Shown here in pieces: positions 12,075 to 22,160 of a DNA stretch of 64,000 nucleotides (its first letter is position 1; each line of letters starts with the position of its first letter). Position numbers and translations under genes: made by a program. The notes beneath the pieces were generated by a model. The model was given only the letters and a program-made list of their open reading frames with translations. It searched no databases and was not told the origin of the DNA. Origin of the DNA: Adiantum capillus-veneris (Eukaryota > Streptophyta > Polypodiopsida > Polypodiales > Pteridaceae); NCBI GenBank assembly GCA_014529385.2, contig CM043971.1:31637209-31701208 (forward strand). Direction: 5' to 3'.

Positions 12075-14762
12075 TCAAAACTCTCAAGATAGTACTTGAC
12101 AAGCCCACTTTGGCTTAGTGCAACTTATCCCCTTTTTGGGGGGGTTTCTAATCATCGAGCAAAAAAAATTGAGCGAAGATAAATCCAAGCAGATTGATAC
12201 AAGAGCAACAATATGGAAAGAAAAAAATTATGCCATACACATTACTTTCACTACCACGAACCTGACACTTAATCGATTAAAAAAGAGATTTTAGAACCAA
12301 TATGAAAATTGAATACTCGAGACACGCAATCATTTCATACTTGAAACATATATAATTCAATTTCATGTGCCATACCTCCTCTCAAAAATAGCCCACCAAA
12401 AATTTGGCACATAGATTTTGCAAAATAGTCAACACACAACCTCATGAGCCTCATTAGGAAAGAAATGGACTCATTTTTGGGCCTTTTAGCTCTAGTGAGA
12501 GAATGCTTCTAAGCCAATAGGAAGAAGGCTAACGTTACGTTGAAAAGCCTTTCGTCTCATTTTTTAAAATATCCATGGAAAACATTTTGGTGAAATTATC
12601 ATTGCCATGAGAAAAGTGAGGCGTTTGATAATGACATCTTGCACAAGCGCCAAGTGCCTTTTTATGACCAGCTGTTGCTATCTTACACAAGCATCAATCA
12701 CCTTTTTATGAGGTACTCGCAATTCAAATTCAAACGGGTTGTACTTGATAGCGATTGATATGTACTATTGAAGACTGTGAAGGGGTCAGAATCAAGCGAA
12801 TAAAGGCCCATGAGGGGTCTTGGGGCCCTCTATTTGCTTGGTTCTAACCTCATGATGCCCTAGGCTTAAATTGTATCTTGAGCTAGAGACGTCGGATTTT
12901 AGTGTTTTAAAGTGCTATCCTAAGGTTTTTGGACGTTCCGGATGCATCCGTGGTATTCTTTTTGTACTTTGAAAAAAAATCTCTTATGTGTTTTCTCTCA
13001 TCGCATATCACATCACTCATTAAGATTCATGGACATGGATTTTGGTGCACACTTAAGTTGGACTCTCGAAAAGCATTTTATGTGAGCATGCATTTAAGTG
13101 ATCAAGCAAACGTTTACGTATGTACTATGAGAAATAGAATTTCAAAAAACTAGTATTTTTCAAGATTACATCTCTCTATGTTGAGTAGTTGGTGTTTCTT
13201 ACAGGGCCCAAAATTGAGTCCAACTTTCTCCTAATGACAATGCTATATGAGAGCCTCCTAAATCTTGAAACAACTCCACTTTTGTAAGAGAGGAAAAACA
13301 AGTTCCTAAAGCAAGCAGAAACAAGTGCACTCTCGCTCTCTCTCCTTTCAACTTCGCAGTGCAGCATCCGTGAGTTGCCCTCACTTTCCCCTTGCCATCA
13401 AGACGTGGATGCACCCACTGCAACTACGTTGATGATGTATGCAGTGGCAATGATGAAGTGATGTGCCCAATGCATGATGAACTCAAGCAACCCAACTGCC
13501 TCGTGACCATTTGAACCAGAGTATCGAGGTATGAGTTTTCTACTACTTTTTACCATACTTGACTAACAATTAACCCATGCAATTAACACTAGTATTGTAA
13601 TGGCCCACAAAAGTGGTTGGTGCCCTTAAAGTGGCTCATGCCTAGATTCTAGTATTTTAAGCATAACTTTTGCATATGACAAAAAATTAAACTTCACGAA
13701 ACTCTTTGAACATTTTGTTAGGATGTGTCTAAGACATGAGAGTCATTATGTAAGCAATATAGAAGTGTGATAGGCTCATTACATACATATCAAGGGAATT
13801 TTCAAATTAAGAAGTGTGAGTCTGTAATTCAAAAACAAATTGGTCTGCCATTGAATCAATTCAATAAAATTATACACATTTTTTTAAATTAGTCTTTAGA
13901 GATGGGCATGCAAGAAACACAACTTCAACCCTTGATTTATTTTCTTGACATTTTTTATCAACTCATACTGTGTGCTGTGCAAATTTGCCTCAGATGGTAA
14001 TTTGTTTAGACATTTTAATAGCTATTGAATTTTTTTTATATAAAAGCCTATTAAAACCACAAAAGTGAAAAATATAATTAAAATGGAGTTCGTTTCCAAG
14101 AATTTAGCAAATCCTTATACAAGCCAATTAAATTGATTGAGAGGCTATTAACATATCTATATGTCATAGATTTGCCTGACCTTGTGGTAATTGATTGTTG
14201 TCTTCTAGATTTGTGAACATAGCTGCTAACATGCATGAGGTCTTAGAACATATTTTAAGGGAGGAGTCCAAGACAAAATCGACATTGCAAGGTATTTCAA
14301 GAAAAGTTAGTAAAAGGGTTGTAGCAAGCTCTACTTTTCTAGCTACCAAAAATTCTTGTCTCGCTTAAGTTCCATGGCATCTTGTGTAGCATTAGCTTCT
14401 AAGCTGCCTCTTAATTCTCTAAGACCTATTAATTGAAAATTCAAGGATAAAATAAAGCTTGAAGAGGTTCCTTGTAGAGACCTCCAAAAGGATGCTTGAT
14501 CTGCTCATTTTGCTTCTAGAACCACTTTTTGTGAGGACAATTTCTTGCCTAACTAGTCTTTTGCAATCATTAAATAGAAGCAATCCGTAAATGAAAGTTC
14601 TATTGCACAGGAAAGGCCCAAGTCTCAGGTGCATTTTCCTGCTTCATGGAGAGGTAAATTCATGAAGAAACAATTTCCTAAAATCTCCTATATGGTGAGT
14701 GCTCACACTGCTGCAAACACCCAGGGTCCTAGGATATCCAGGCCAAGATTAAAGAATCTTTT
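12075..14762. other. AT-rich stretch with no recognisable gene
   Basis: I find no conserved coding region, PBS or LTR pair. The part next to 12075 is probably the leader of element G. The part up to 14762 is the sequence into which element T inserted. Confidence 0.4.
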
Positions 14763-14767
14763 AGTCC
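14763..14767. other. Left target-site duplication of element T (AGTCC)
   Basis: AGTCC immediately precedes the first T LTR and recurs immediately after the last one at 50424-50428. This is the 5-bp duplication expected from integrase. Confidence 0.65.
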
Positions 14768-15043
14768 TGTTGGGTATGCAAGCCCAGGTTTTTCTAGCTC
14801 GTGGGCACAGTCTCCTATAGCATGCAGGTTAGTCCAGTTGCAAGTTAAGTCATGCATGGCAATTTTTGCCTTTATATGTAGGGTTAATCTTACAAGCAAT
14901 CTATCAATCAAAATAGCTTGTTTTTGCTCTCTCACTTGCAGTGTCAATCTCTCTCTCTCTCTCCTCTCTTGTTCTCTGCTTTCCTGTACGTCCATCCAAA
15001 CCATGTCCCTACTCCGACATCACCTGCCTTAGCTGCCCCAACA
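14768..15043 (+). repeat. Element T LTR 1
   Basis: It begins TGTTGGGTATGCAAGCCC and ends GCTGCCCCAACA, with matching terminal inverted bases. It is 276 bp long because its CT-repeat is short. It is followed after two bases by TGGTATCAGAGCT. Confidence 0.85.
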
Positions 15044-16266
15044 CATGGTATCAGAGCTCCCATGCGAGTCCTTGGTAGGCGTGCATATCAAAAGGGGCCT
15101 GTTGAACTACTGCAAACAGTGAGACACCAGGCAAGGAAAACACAAGTATCTCAAGAGGGAGCCCAGGTCGGCTAAGGCGCTGTAGGCGGGGAGTAGGCGC
15201 TGCAAGCAAGGTGAACCAACAGCATCTCAAAACGCTCATTGGCAAACAGAGCTTTTGAAAAGCTGCCTTGGGCTAAGAAGGGCATATCAAAATGCTGCCC
15301 TTGGAGTTAGTAGTCATAAGCTTTGCATATCAAAACGCCTCCTCTTGAAGGCATTCAAGACTAGTGCACAGTTTTTCAAGCTTTTCAAAACGCTGTCTTT
15401 TGCAGAGGTAGTTGGTGTGCATTCTTTAAGCCTTTCAAAATTCTACTACAAAGCATAGAGCTATCGAGGGTGCATTGCCAAATGCCCTTGTCAATGGTGA
15501 TGTCTATAGCCGTAAAGGTGGTGCTTGGTAGCGATGGTGGAATGTTTTTTGCATATCAAAATGCCCCTATACACGGTCTAATAATGTTGTCAACATCTAC
15601 TTTTGTCGGTTTGATTCCTTCCACAAAAAATCATTGCAAGAAGCTAGAATTTGTGCTAGTTTGTTCATTGGTAGAACAAACACTTGGTAGCAATTGCAAA
15701 GGGCATTACTTCGTTATCCCACTTTGTATGATTTGGTAAGAAAGTGTCTACATGAGCAGGAGCCATCCAAAATTTTTGATGGGTACATTGGAATATTGAT
15801 ACACATAGAGCATGCAACAAGTTCAAGTATATCAAAAACGACGTTTTGCTTCGAGAACCAAGAGGTACATCAATAGATGCAGAACATCCAGATTTGCTTC
15901 GAGATTGCAGTACAAGTTTTCACACATTATTTTACCAGTTCAGTGTTATAGTCTTGTTTTGTCATATACTTTCCAATCAAAGCCTCTTTTTACATTATTT
16001 GTTGTCAGTTATTGCCATGCAGTCAAAATTTTGTACAGCGTTATAGACACTACAACAAATACAAGTGATAAGACCGCCCTTTGTTGTTTTGGTTGAGTTC
16101 TGGTCTGTCTCACACTGATGGTTGTTTGAGGGAAGTACACACACACACCTATGCTATAGTGAAGGGGGGGACTTCTACTCATGGTTTCAGGTGAATGAAC
16201 TTTGCCATGGTCTGTCTATCTCGCGTCCATTGTTAGTGGTTTGGGGTGGAGGGGGGGGGGGGGGAT
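15044..16266 (+). other. Element T internal region, unit 1
   Basis: About 1.2 kb between LTR 1 and LTR 2 shows no retrotransposon protein domain. A short motif close to GCATATCAAAANGC recurs about nine times (15083, 15222, 15282, 15324, 15380, 15430, 15551 and 15828, with one diverged copy near 15250). A polypurine tract at 16243-16265 ends just before LTR 2, as expected for plus-strand priming. Confidence 0.75.
15046..15058 (+). other. Primer binding site of element T, unit 1
   Basis: TGGTATCAGAGCT is the complement of the initiator tRNA-Met 3' end. It recurs at 16605 and, mutated, at 18933. Confidence 0.9.
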
Positions 16267-16444
16267 TGTTGGGTATGCAAGCCCAGGTTTATCTAGCTCG
16301 TGCGCACAATCTCCTATAGCATGTAGGTTAGTCCAGTTGCAAGTTAAGTCATGCATGGCAATTTTTGCCTTTATATGTAGGGTTAATTTTACAAGCAATC
16401 TATCAATCAAAATAGCGTGTTTTTGCTCTCTGTCTTGCAGTGTC

Positions 16445-16526
<82 letters not shown>

Positions 16527-16602
16527 CTTGTTCTCTGCTTTCCTGTACGTCCATCCACGCCATGGCCCTACTCCGACATCACCCACCTTAGCTGCCCCAA
16601 CA
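16267..16602 (+). repeat. Element T LTR 2
   Basis: It has the same ends as LTR 1 (TGTTGGGTATG...TGCCCCAACA) but is 336 bp long because of an expanded CT microsatellite. It is followed by a PBS at 16605-16617. Confidence 0.88.
16448..16521. repeat. (CT)n microsatellite inside T LTR 2
   Basis: About 36 CT units are present. At the same LTR position LTRs 1 and 3 have only a few units, while LTR 4 has a long run. Confidence 0.95.
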
Positions 16603-18654
16603 CGTGGTATCAGAGCTCCCAGGCAAGTCCTTGGCAGGCATGCATATCAAAAAGGGGCCTTTTGAACTACTGCAAATGGTGAGCCAGCACGCAGGGAAAA
16701 CGCAAGCATCTCAAGAGCCTTGGGCTAAGAAGGGCATATCAAAACACTGCCCTTGGAGTTAGCAGTCATAATCTTTGCATATCAAAACGCCTCCTCTTGA
16801 AGGCATTCAAGACTAGTGCGCAATTTTTCAAGCTTTTCAAAACGGTGTCTTCTGCAGAGGTAGTTGGTGTGCAATCTTTAAGCCTTTCAAAATGCTACTA
16901 TAAAGCATAGAGCTATCGAGGGTGCATTGCCAGATGCCCTTGTCAATGGCAATGTCTATAGCCAGCAAGGTGGTGCTTGGTAGCGGTGGTGGCATGTTTT
17001 TTGCATATCAAAATTCCCCTATACACGGTCTAATAATGTTGTCAACATCTACTTTTGTCGGTTTGATTCCTTCCACAAAAAATCATTCCAAGAAGCTAGA
17101 ATTTGTGCTAGTTTGTTCATTGGTAGAACAAACACTTGGCAGCAATTGCAAAGGGTATTACTTCGTTATCCACACTTTGTATGATTTGGTAAGAAAGTGC
17201 CTACACGAGCAGGAGCCATCAAAAATTATTGATGGGTACATTGGAATATTGATACACATAGAGCATGCAACAGATTCAAGTATATCAAAAATGACGTTTT
17301 GCTTCGAGAACCAAGAGGTACATCAACAGATCAGAACATCCAGATCTGCTTCGAGATTACAGTACAACTTTTCACACATTATTTTACCAGTTCAGTGTTA
17401 TAGTCTTGTTTTGTCATATACTTTCCAATCAAAGCCTCCTTTTACATTATTTGTTGCCATGCAGTCAAAATTTTGTACAGGGTTATAGACACTATGTTAC
17501 CAACGGCTAAAACAGGCTACACTATTTATGCACCAAGTTGTGCACAGTATTTACTTTTCATTGTATAGGGCTTGGGCTCATTTAGGAGTTCCAAAGTTGT
17601 ATGAGTCTAGGCTAGAGAGCTCACTTTATCCCATAGTTGAAGGGTTTGAGGCCCAAAACTATAAAAGAGCCCTATGTTTAATGAGAGGTCATTCTTGAGT
17701 GGTCCTTTTGAGAACTCTCTCCCTAGAGGAGGTCTTGATGGCCTAGCCTTTGAGCTTAATGCCCATGCTTAGAAGGCTAGTGCTAATCACATGTAATTAG
17801 TGTAATCCTCTCTTAATTAATCTAGTCTTCATTATGTTGTCAATCATGTTTATCTACTTTCCTTCATTGTTTTGAAGTGTTGATCTTCTCTAATCTAACT
17901 CTTACTTATGCTAAGCTACTCCGATTAGTGGAGTCCTTATCTAACTCTCTCGATTAAGCGAAGTGGGCGAACTCGTGATTGAGGGATTAGAGTTGTCCTC
18001 TAATGGTGTACTTGTGTGTGTATAGGTTTAAGAAGCCTTGAGTTTAATTTGATTATGTGTGACTTGATTTGGACACCATGATGGGCATGGGTGGGGTGGC
18101 CGACTTGAATGCGATCTTGTGTGCTTAATCGTCAATGCATGTAATTAGAGTTGTGCTTGAGAGATTCCAAGATTAGTGTGTTTCACTTCGTTGCTTGATG
18201 TGTGTAGATGTTTGCTTGAATCAATGCTTGATGTGCGATTAGCATTAGTTGTTTGGGATGATTTCTATTTTCATTGGAGGATACACGCTCTTGAATCCTC
18301 TCAATCTTTGCATCCGATGACTCTCTCGCACATTCTTTGTGTGATGCCTCCAAGCCCTAGCCGGGTCATGCTCTCTCTCTCCGGATTGATAGATTTTGTG
18401 GGAGATTTCCTATGCTATGGCGAGCCTCCAACACACTACCACAAATACAAGTGGTAAGACCACCCTTTGTTGTTTTGGTCGACTCGAGTTCTGGTCTGTC
18501 TCACACTAATGGTTGTTTGAGGGAAGTACACACACACACACACCTATGCTATAGTCAAGGGGGGGACTTCTACTCATGGTTTCAGGTGAATGAACTCTAC
18601 CATGGTCTGTCTGTCTCGAGTCCATTGTTAGTGGTTTGGGCTTGAGGGGGGGGT
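16603..18654 (+). other. Element T internal region, unit 2, interrupted by a solo LTR
   Basis: It begins with a PBS and follows unit 1 closely, but lacks about 80 bp after the PBS-proximal part (AAGCATCTCAAGAG joins directly to CCTTGGGCTAAG). A solo LTR interrupts it at 17495-18433, after which the unit resumes with ACAAATACAAGTGGTAAG. A 188-codon open frame at 16922-17488 is not preserved as one frame in the other units. A polypurine run at 18644-18653 precedes LTR 3. Confidence 0.75.
17495..18433 (+). mobile_element. Solo LTR with CACTA target duplication
   Basis: This 939-bp block starts TGTTACCAACGG and ends GAGCCTCCAACA. It is flanked by CACTA at 17490-17494 and 18434-18438. Neighbouring T units show the uninterrupted site, which confirms both edges. 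A TATA-like CTATAAAAGAG at about 17660 fits an LTR promoter. No internal region is present, so it is probably the product of LTR-LTR recombination. No relative of this LTR is obvious elsewhere in the window. Confidence 0.85.
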
Positions 18655-18930
18655 TGTTGGGTATGCAAGCCTAGGTTTGTCTAGCTCGTGGGCACAATCT
18701 CCTATAGCATGCAGGTTAGTCCAGTTGCAAGTTAAGTCTTGCATGGCAATTTTTGCCTTTATAAATAGGGTTAATTTTACAAGCAATCTATCAATCAAAA
18801 TAGCGTGTTTTTGCTCTCTGGCTTGTAGTGTCGATCTCTCTCTCCCTCTCCTCTCTCGTTCTCTACTTTCCTGCACGTCCATCCATGCCATGGCCCTACT
18901 CCGGTATCACCCGACTTAGCTGCCCCTACG
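18655..18930 (+). repeat. Element T LTR 3
   Basis: It begins TGTTGGGTATGCAAGCC. Its end is degenerate (GCTGCCCCTACG), and a mutated PBS (TGGTATCAAATCT) follows at 18933. The CT-repeat is short. Confidence 0.8.
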
Positions 18931-19172
18931 CGTGGTATCAAATCTCCCAGGCGAGTCCTTGGTAGGCGTGCATATCAAAAGGGGCCTATTGAACTACTGC
19001 AAATGATGAGCCAACAGGTAGGGAAAACTCAAGCATCTCAAGAGGGAGCCCAGGTCGGCTAAGGCGTTGTAGGCGGGGAGTAGGTTCTGCAAGCGAGGTG
19101 AACCAACAGTATCTCAAAACGCTCATTGGCAAAGAGAGATTTTGAAAAGCTACCTTGGGCTAAGAAGGGCAT
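18931..19172 (+). other. Element T internal region, unit 3, left part
   Basis: It follows units 1 and 2 to ...CTAAGAAGGGCAT and then stops abruptly at the LTR of element H. The continuation resumes at 49254 after a loss of roughly 130 bp. Confidence 0.75.
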
Positions 19173-20064
19173 TGTTTGGTGGATATAGGCGCATACAGGC
19201 GTATGCACACCAAACCCTATGGACACTCTATTATTTTGAAGAAATCCATGTAATTGAGCCTAAGATGAGTTGTAATCATGATGTGATTAGACAATACCCT
19301 CTTTATTTCTCTGAGTCTACACCGTTGTAAGAGGCCGGATGGCCATGGGAAATCCCCCTAACTTTTAAAGTCAAAACCCTTAGTTTTGAAGAAAGAAGGA
19401 TCATTAGCTTGAAGAAGGAAAATCGTGCACTGTGGAGGCTTCTTGTGACTACAACTTGTAATCTTCTTTTCTCCTAAGCTCGTAATCAAAATTCTATTCC
19501 GAATAGCACATTGTGTTCCTTGTCTCTTGCTCTACAATCTAAGTGTAATCATTTTCCATTCTGCTCTGGTTCGCAACGTATTGTTTGTGAGCTAAATGCA
19601 TTGATTTGGGGGTTAAAATGGTTGTTTTTTGATGTTTTGACCATGGATAAGTGTTTCTATGATTAAGGAAGATCTTTCCAAGTACTTATGTTTTAGTTTT
19701 CTGCACATTTTTTGTGATGGATCGTGATTTATGTACCTTCCTAGATGGTGACAGAACTTGGTAGGACAGTGAGCCCATAAGTGTTGGGATACCTCTCCTT
19801 AAGTTTCGTGGCATTCCGGATTCGTTTGGATACCGAAAAGGCGTGATGACGTTAAGTGGTGAGATTGGATGCATACTGATTGTCTGACTAGGAAGTGGTT
19901 GATTTGCTTTTGTCGTAGAACGAGTAGCCCCTGAGTTCACTTTGGTGAGATTTACACTCTCATTAAGTCTTCGTGCCCCATCCCGAGTCGCTTCCTTGCA
20001 TATTGACATTATGTTAGTGCAAAAGAGCTATGCTGTAGACGTTCGTCGCAGCGACCCGCTAACA
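19173..20064 (+). repeat. 5' LTR of element H
   Basis: The left edge is where homology to element T breaks, at TGTTTGGTGG. The right edge is CGCTAACA, one base before a tRNA-Asp-type PBS. The size is 892 bp. No second copy is in the window. Confidence 0.8.
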
Positions 20065-20065
20065 T

Positions 20066-20083
20066 TGGCGCCATTGCCGGGGA
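20066..20083 (+). other. Primer binding site of element H (tRNA-Asp type)
   Basis: TGGCGCCATTGCCGGGGA differs at one position from the complement of the plant tRNA-Asp 3' end. Confidence 0.9.
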
Positions 20084-22160
20084 AACTGATCCTTAGGTGG
20101 TGAGTGACTTATGTACAAAAAAACAAAAAATCTCCCTTCAAGTCCGTTCCGCTTACCCATAGACAATGAAGCAGCTAGACGTAGGTTTAGTGCTTGATAG
20201 AGACTTGAGTCCGAGACTAGCCAGTTCTATTCCTTAAGAGCAAAGAAAGTTGTGAGTGAGGTACAAGATAGTGTTTTGTTCTTTGATTTTTTCACATGCT
20301 TGGAAAGGGTTGTTCCACCACACACCTTGTTGTTATTTTCGTATTGTTAAGTTCAGTTATGTTTGCATATTAATTTTAGTTATAGGAGTAGGTTAGGAAA
20401 AAAATTACACCATCATTTGTGGCCAAAAGGATCGAGGAAAAAACTATCAAAAACCTTATTTTGGTGTTGAAGACCATAACTCTAAAAAGTTAAGAAGTGA
20501 TGGTCAGAGCTTCAAAACTGGACCAAACCCAGTAAAACTTTCAAGAAGGGGATAAAAACACTTGTTGGAAAAGACTGTGCAAAAAACTACCAATTTGCTT
20601 GCCAAACATGGATCGCGGTCCATGTTTTTTTTGGCAGAATGTGCTAAAATTATTTCCTTTGCTTAGGACAAGCTGTCAGGCATCAGAACCTTGAGTTTGG
20701 TGAGAAAAAGAGGGCTCGAAGATCATGAAAATCAAAAGATTGGGGTGGGCAGACCAAAACCTTGGAAAAAAGGAAAAATAGGGAAAACTGAACTTTTATT
20801 TGCCCAAATCCAAAAAGGAATGAGAATTGGGACCAACTAGAAGCAAGGAATCAACAGAACCAAATTTCATGCCCAGGTGCTTCCCACCATGAATCGTGAT
20901 CCATGTTCCAGGTAGACATTTGACAGTAAGATTTGACCAGTGTACTCCTGATTACTAATTGAACACCTTTTCCAAAAGGAGCCATAGACAAAAAGTGAAA
21001 AAAGTTGGTCAAAATACTAGGAAAGGAGTGGTTTGCAAAAAACCGCAAAAAAGACACAAAATCCTGCTTCTCACTTGGAAAAAACTGATCAAATCCAAAA
21101 AGACTTGGGGAATAGCATCATCATACCTTGTGTGATCATCTCACAAAGTGTCAGTCCAAAATCTTGCCAAACATGGATCACGATCCATGTACCTTTTTGG
21201 AAGTTTGAGATGATAAAAGACAAGCAGGGAAGTGATAACAATTGGAGTACTTTATCTTAAAGGACCCTTATCAAAAAATTTCAAAAAGAGGGCAAAAGGT
21301 GGCAAAAATCAAATCAAAGGGGAAACCACTAAAATAAACCCTAAAACTGACTTTTGTCTGTCCAAAAAAGCTTTAAGGCATTCAAAAACCATATAGTCAG
21401 CATCACTAGGCCAAGGGCTAGCTGGGGGGACAAAATTTAGTGTATTTTGACACAAAGGAACATGGATAGCGATTAGTGTTTCCCTGACACAAATTGATAC
21501 CAAACTAGTACCATAGCTAGAGGGCATCACAGAGAGTCTAGTGGTCCTTCCAGAGTTGAAATTGGATGCAAGAAACCATTCCAATAGCTCATAACTGACA
21601 GAAGCTCAGGCAAAGTGACAAAATCAATTTAGCCTCCAATCCAGAGATTCATTTTTAAAAAAATTGGTACTAGAAGACCTCTTCATCATGTTAAATCTGA
21701 TGATAGAAACAAAAGTTCAATTGGCTTCTCAACATAAATCGTGATCCATGTACCTCTGAGTCAGAACAGAGACAGAAACTTACCATACAAGGCGCTAGTC
21801 CATAGCAACCTGGTGCTTCTTTCAAAATTGAAATTGGATCGAAATTCTTGAGGTTGTGTAGGAAATTGTGTGCTAAGTTTTGTTGAACAAAAGCAAGAAC
21901 TAACAAGAACGGCTGTAAGCTTACAGCTATCACAAGTAAATTCTTAACAGGTTGCAGGTACTAGAAGATACTACCCAGCAATCAAGATCAAATGGGAGAT
22001 TCAAACTATTCAATGAGGTAACTCGGTTTGGATTTTTTTATTACCAATTCTTCATGAATCTGCAATCAGGAAGTTGTACCAGAATAGGAATCCCAACATC
22101 TTTGATCAAGGGAGTAATCACTCGACGGAAGAAAGTGTGAATTAGAGACCACTGTCGCCT
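20084..22160 (+). other. Element H untranslated leader with palindrome repeats
   Basis: The leader is about 2.1 kb long and AT-rich, with no conserved open frame. Five copies of one palindrome lie at near-equal spacing between 20605 and 21752. The sequence between them is only weakly similar from unit to unit, as in an old tandem repeat whose palindrome has been kept. Confidence 0.75.
20605..21752. repeat. Five palindromes, half-site AACATGGATCG, about 281 bp apart
   Basis: Copies lie at 20605-20626, 20886-20907, 21170-21191, 21459-21480 and 21731-21752, giving start spacings of 281, 284, 289 and 272. The consensus is AACATGGATCG followed by its reverse complement. The copies at 20605 and 21170 are nearly perfect; the one at 21459 is the most decayed. 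Several are preceded by CC(A)A and followed by CC or T-rich sequence. Confidence 0.9.

Noticed and set aside
12939-12950. 12-bp palindrome CGGATGCATCCG
   Set aside because: Palindromes this short are expected several times by chance in 64 kb, and it is not repeated nearby.
15046-15058. tRNA gene remnants at TGGTATCAGAGCT sites
   Set aside because: Only the tRNA 3'-complement is present and always directly after an LTR end, so these are primer binding sites.
16922-17488. 188-codon frame in element T unit 2
   Set aside because: Units 1 and 3 carry the same DNA, but the frame is broken differently and no domain is recognisable, so it is probably chance.
17490-18438. CACTA DNA transposon
   Set aside because: CACTA lies outside the TGTTACC...CCAACA block on both sides in direct orientation, as a target duplication, not as inverted ends; no transposase is present.
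20605-21752. CRISPR-like array (palindromic repeats with spacers)
   Set aside because: Spacers of about 260 bp, a plant retroelement context and absence of cas genes exclude CRISPR.
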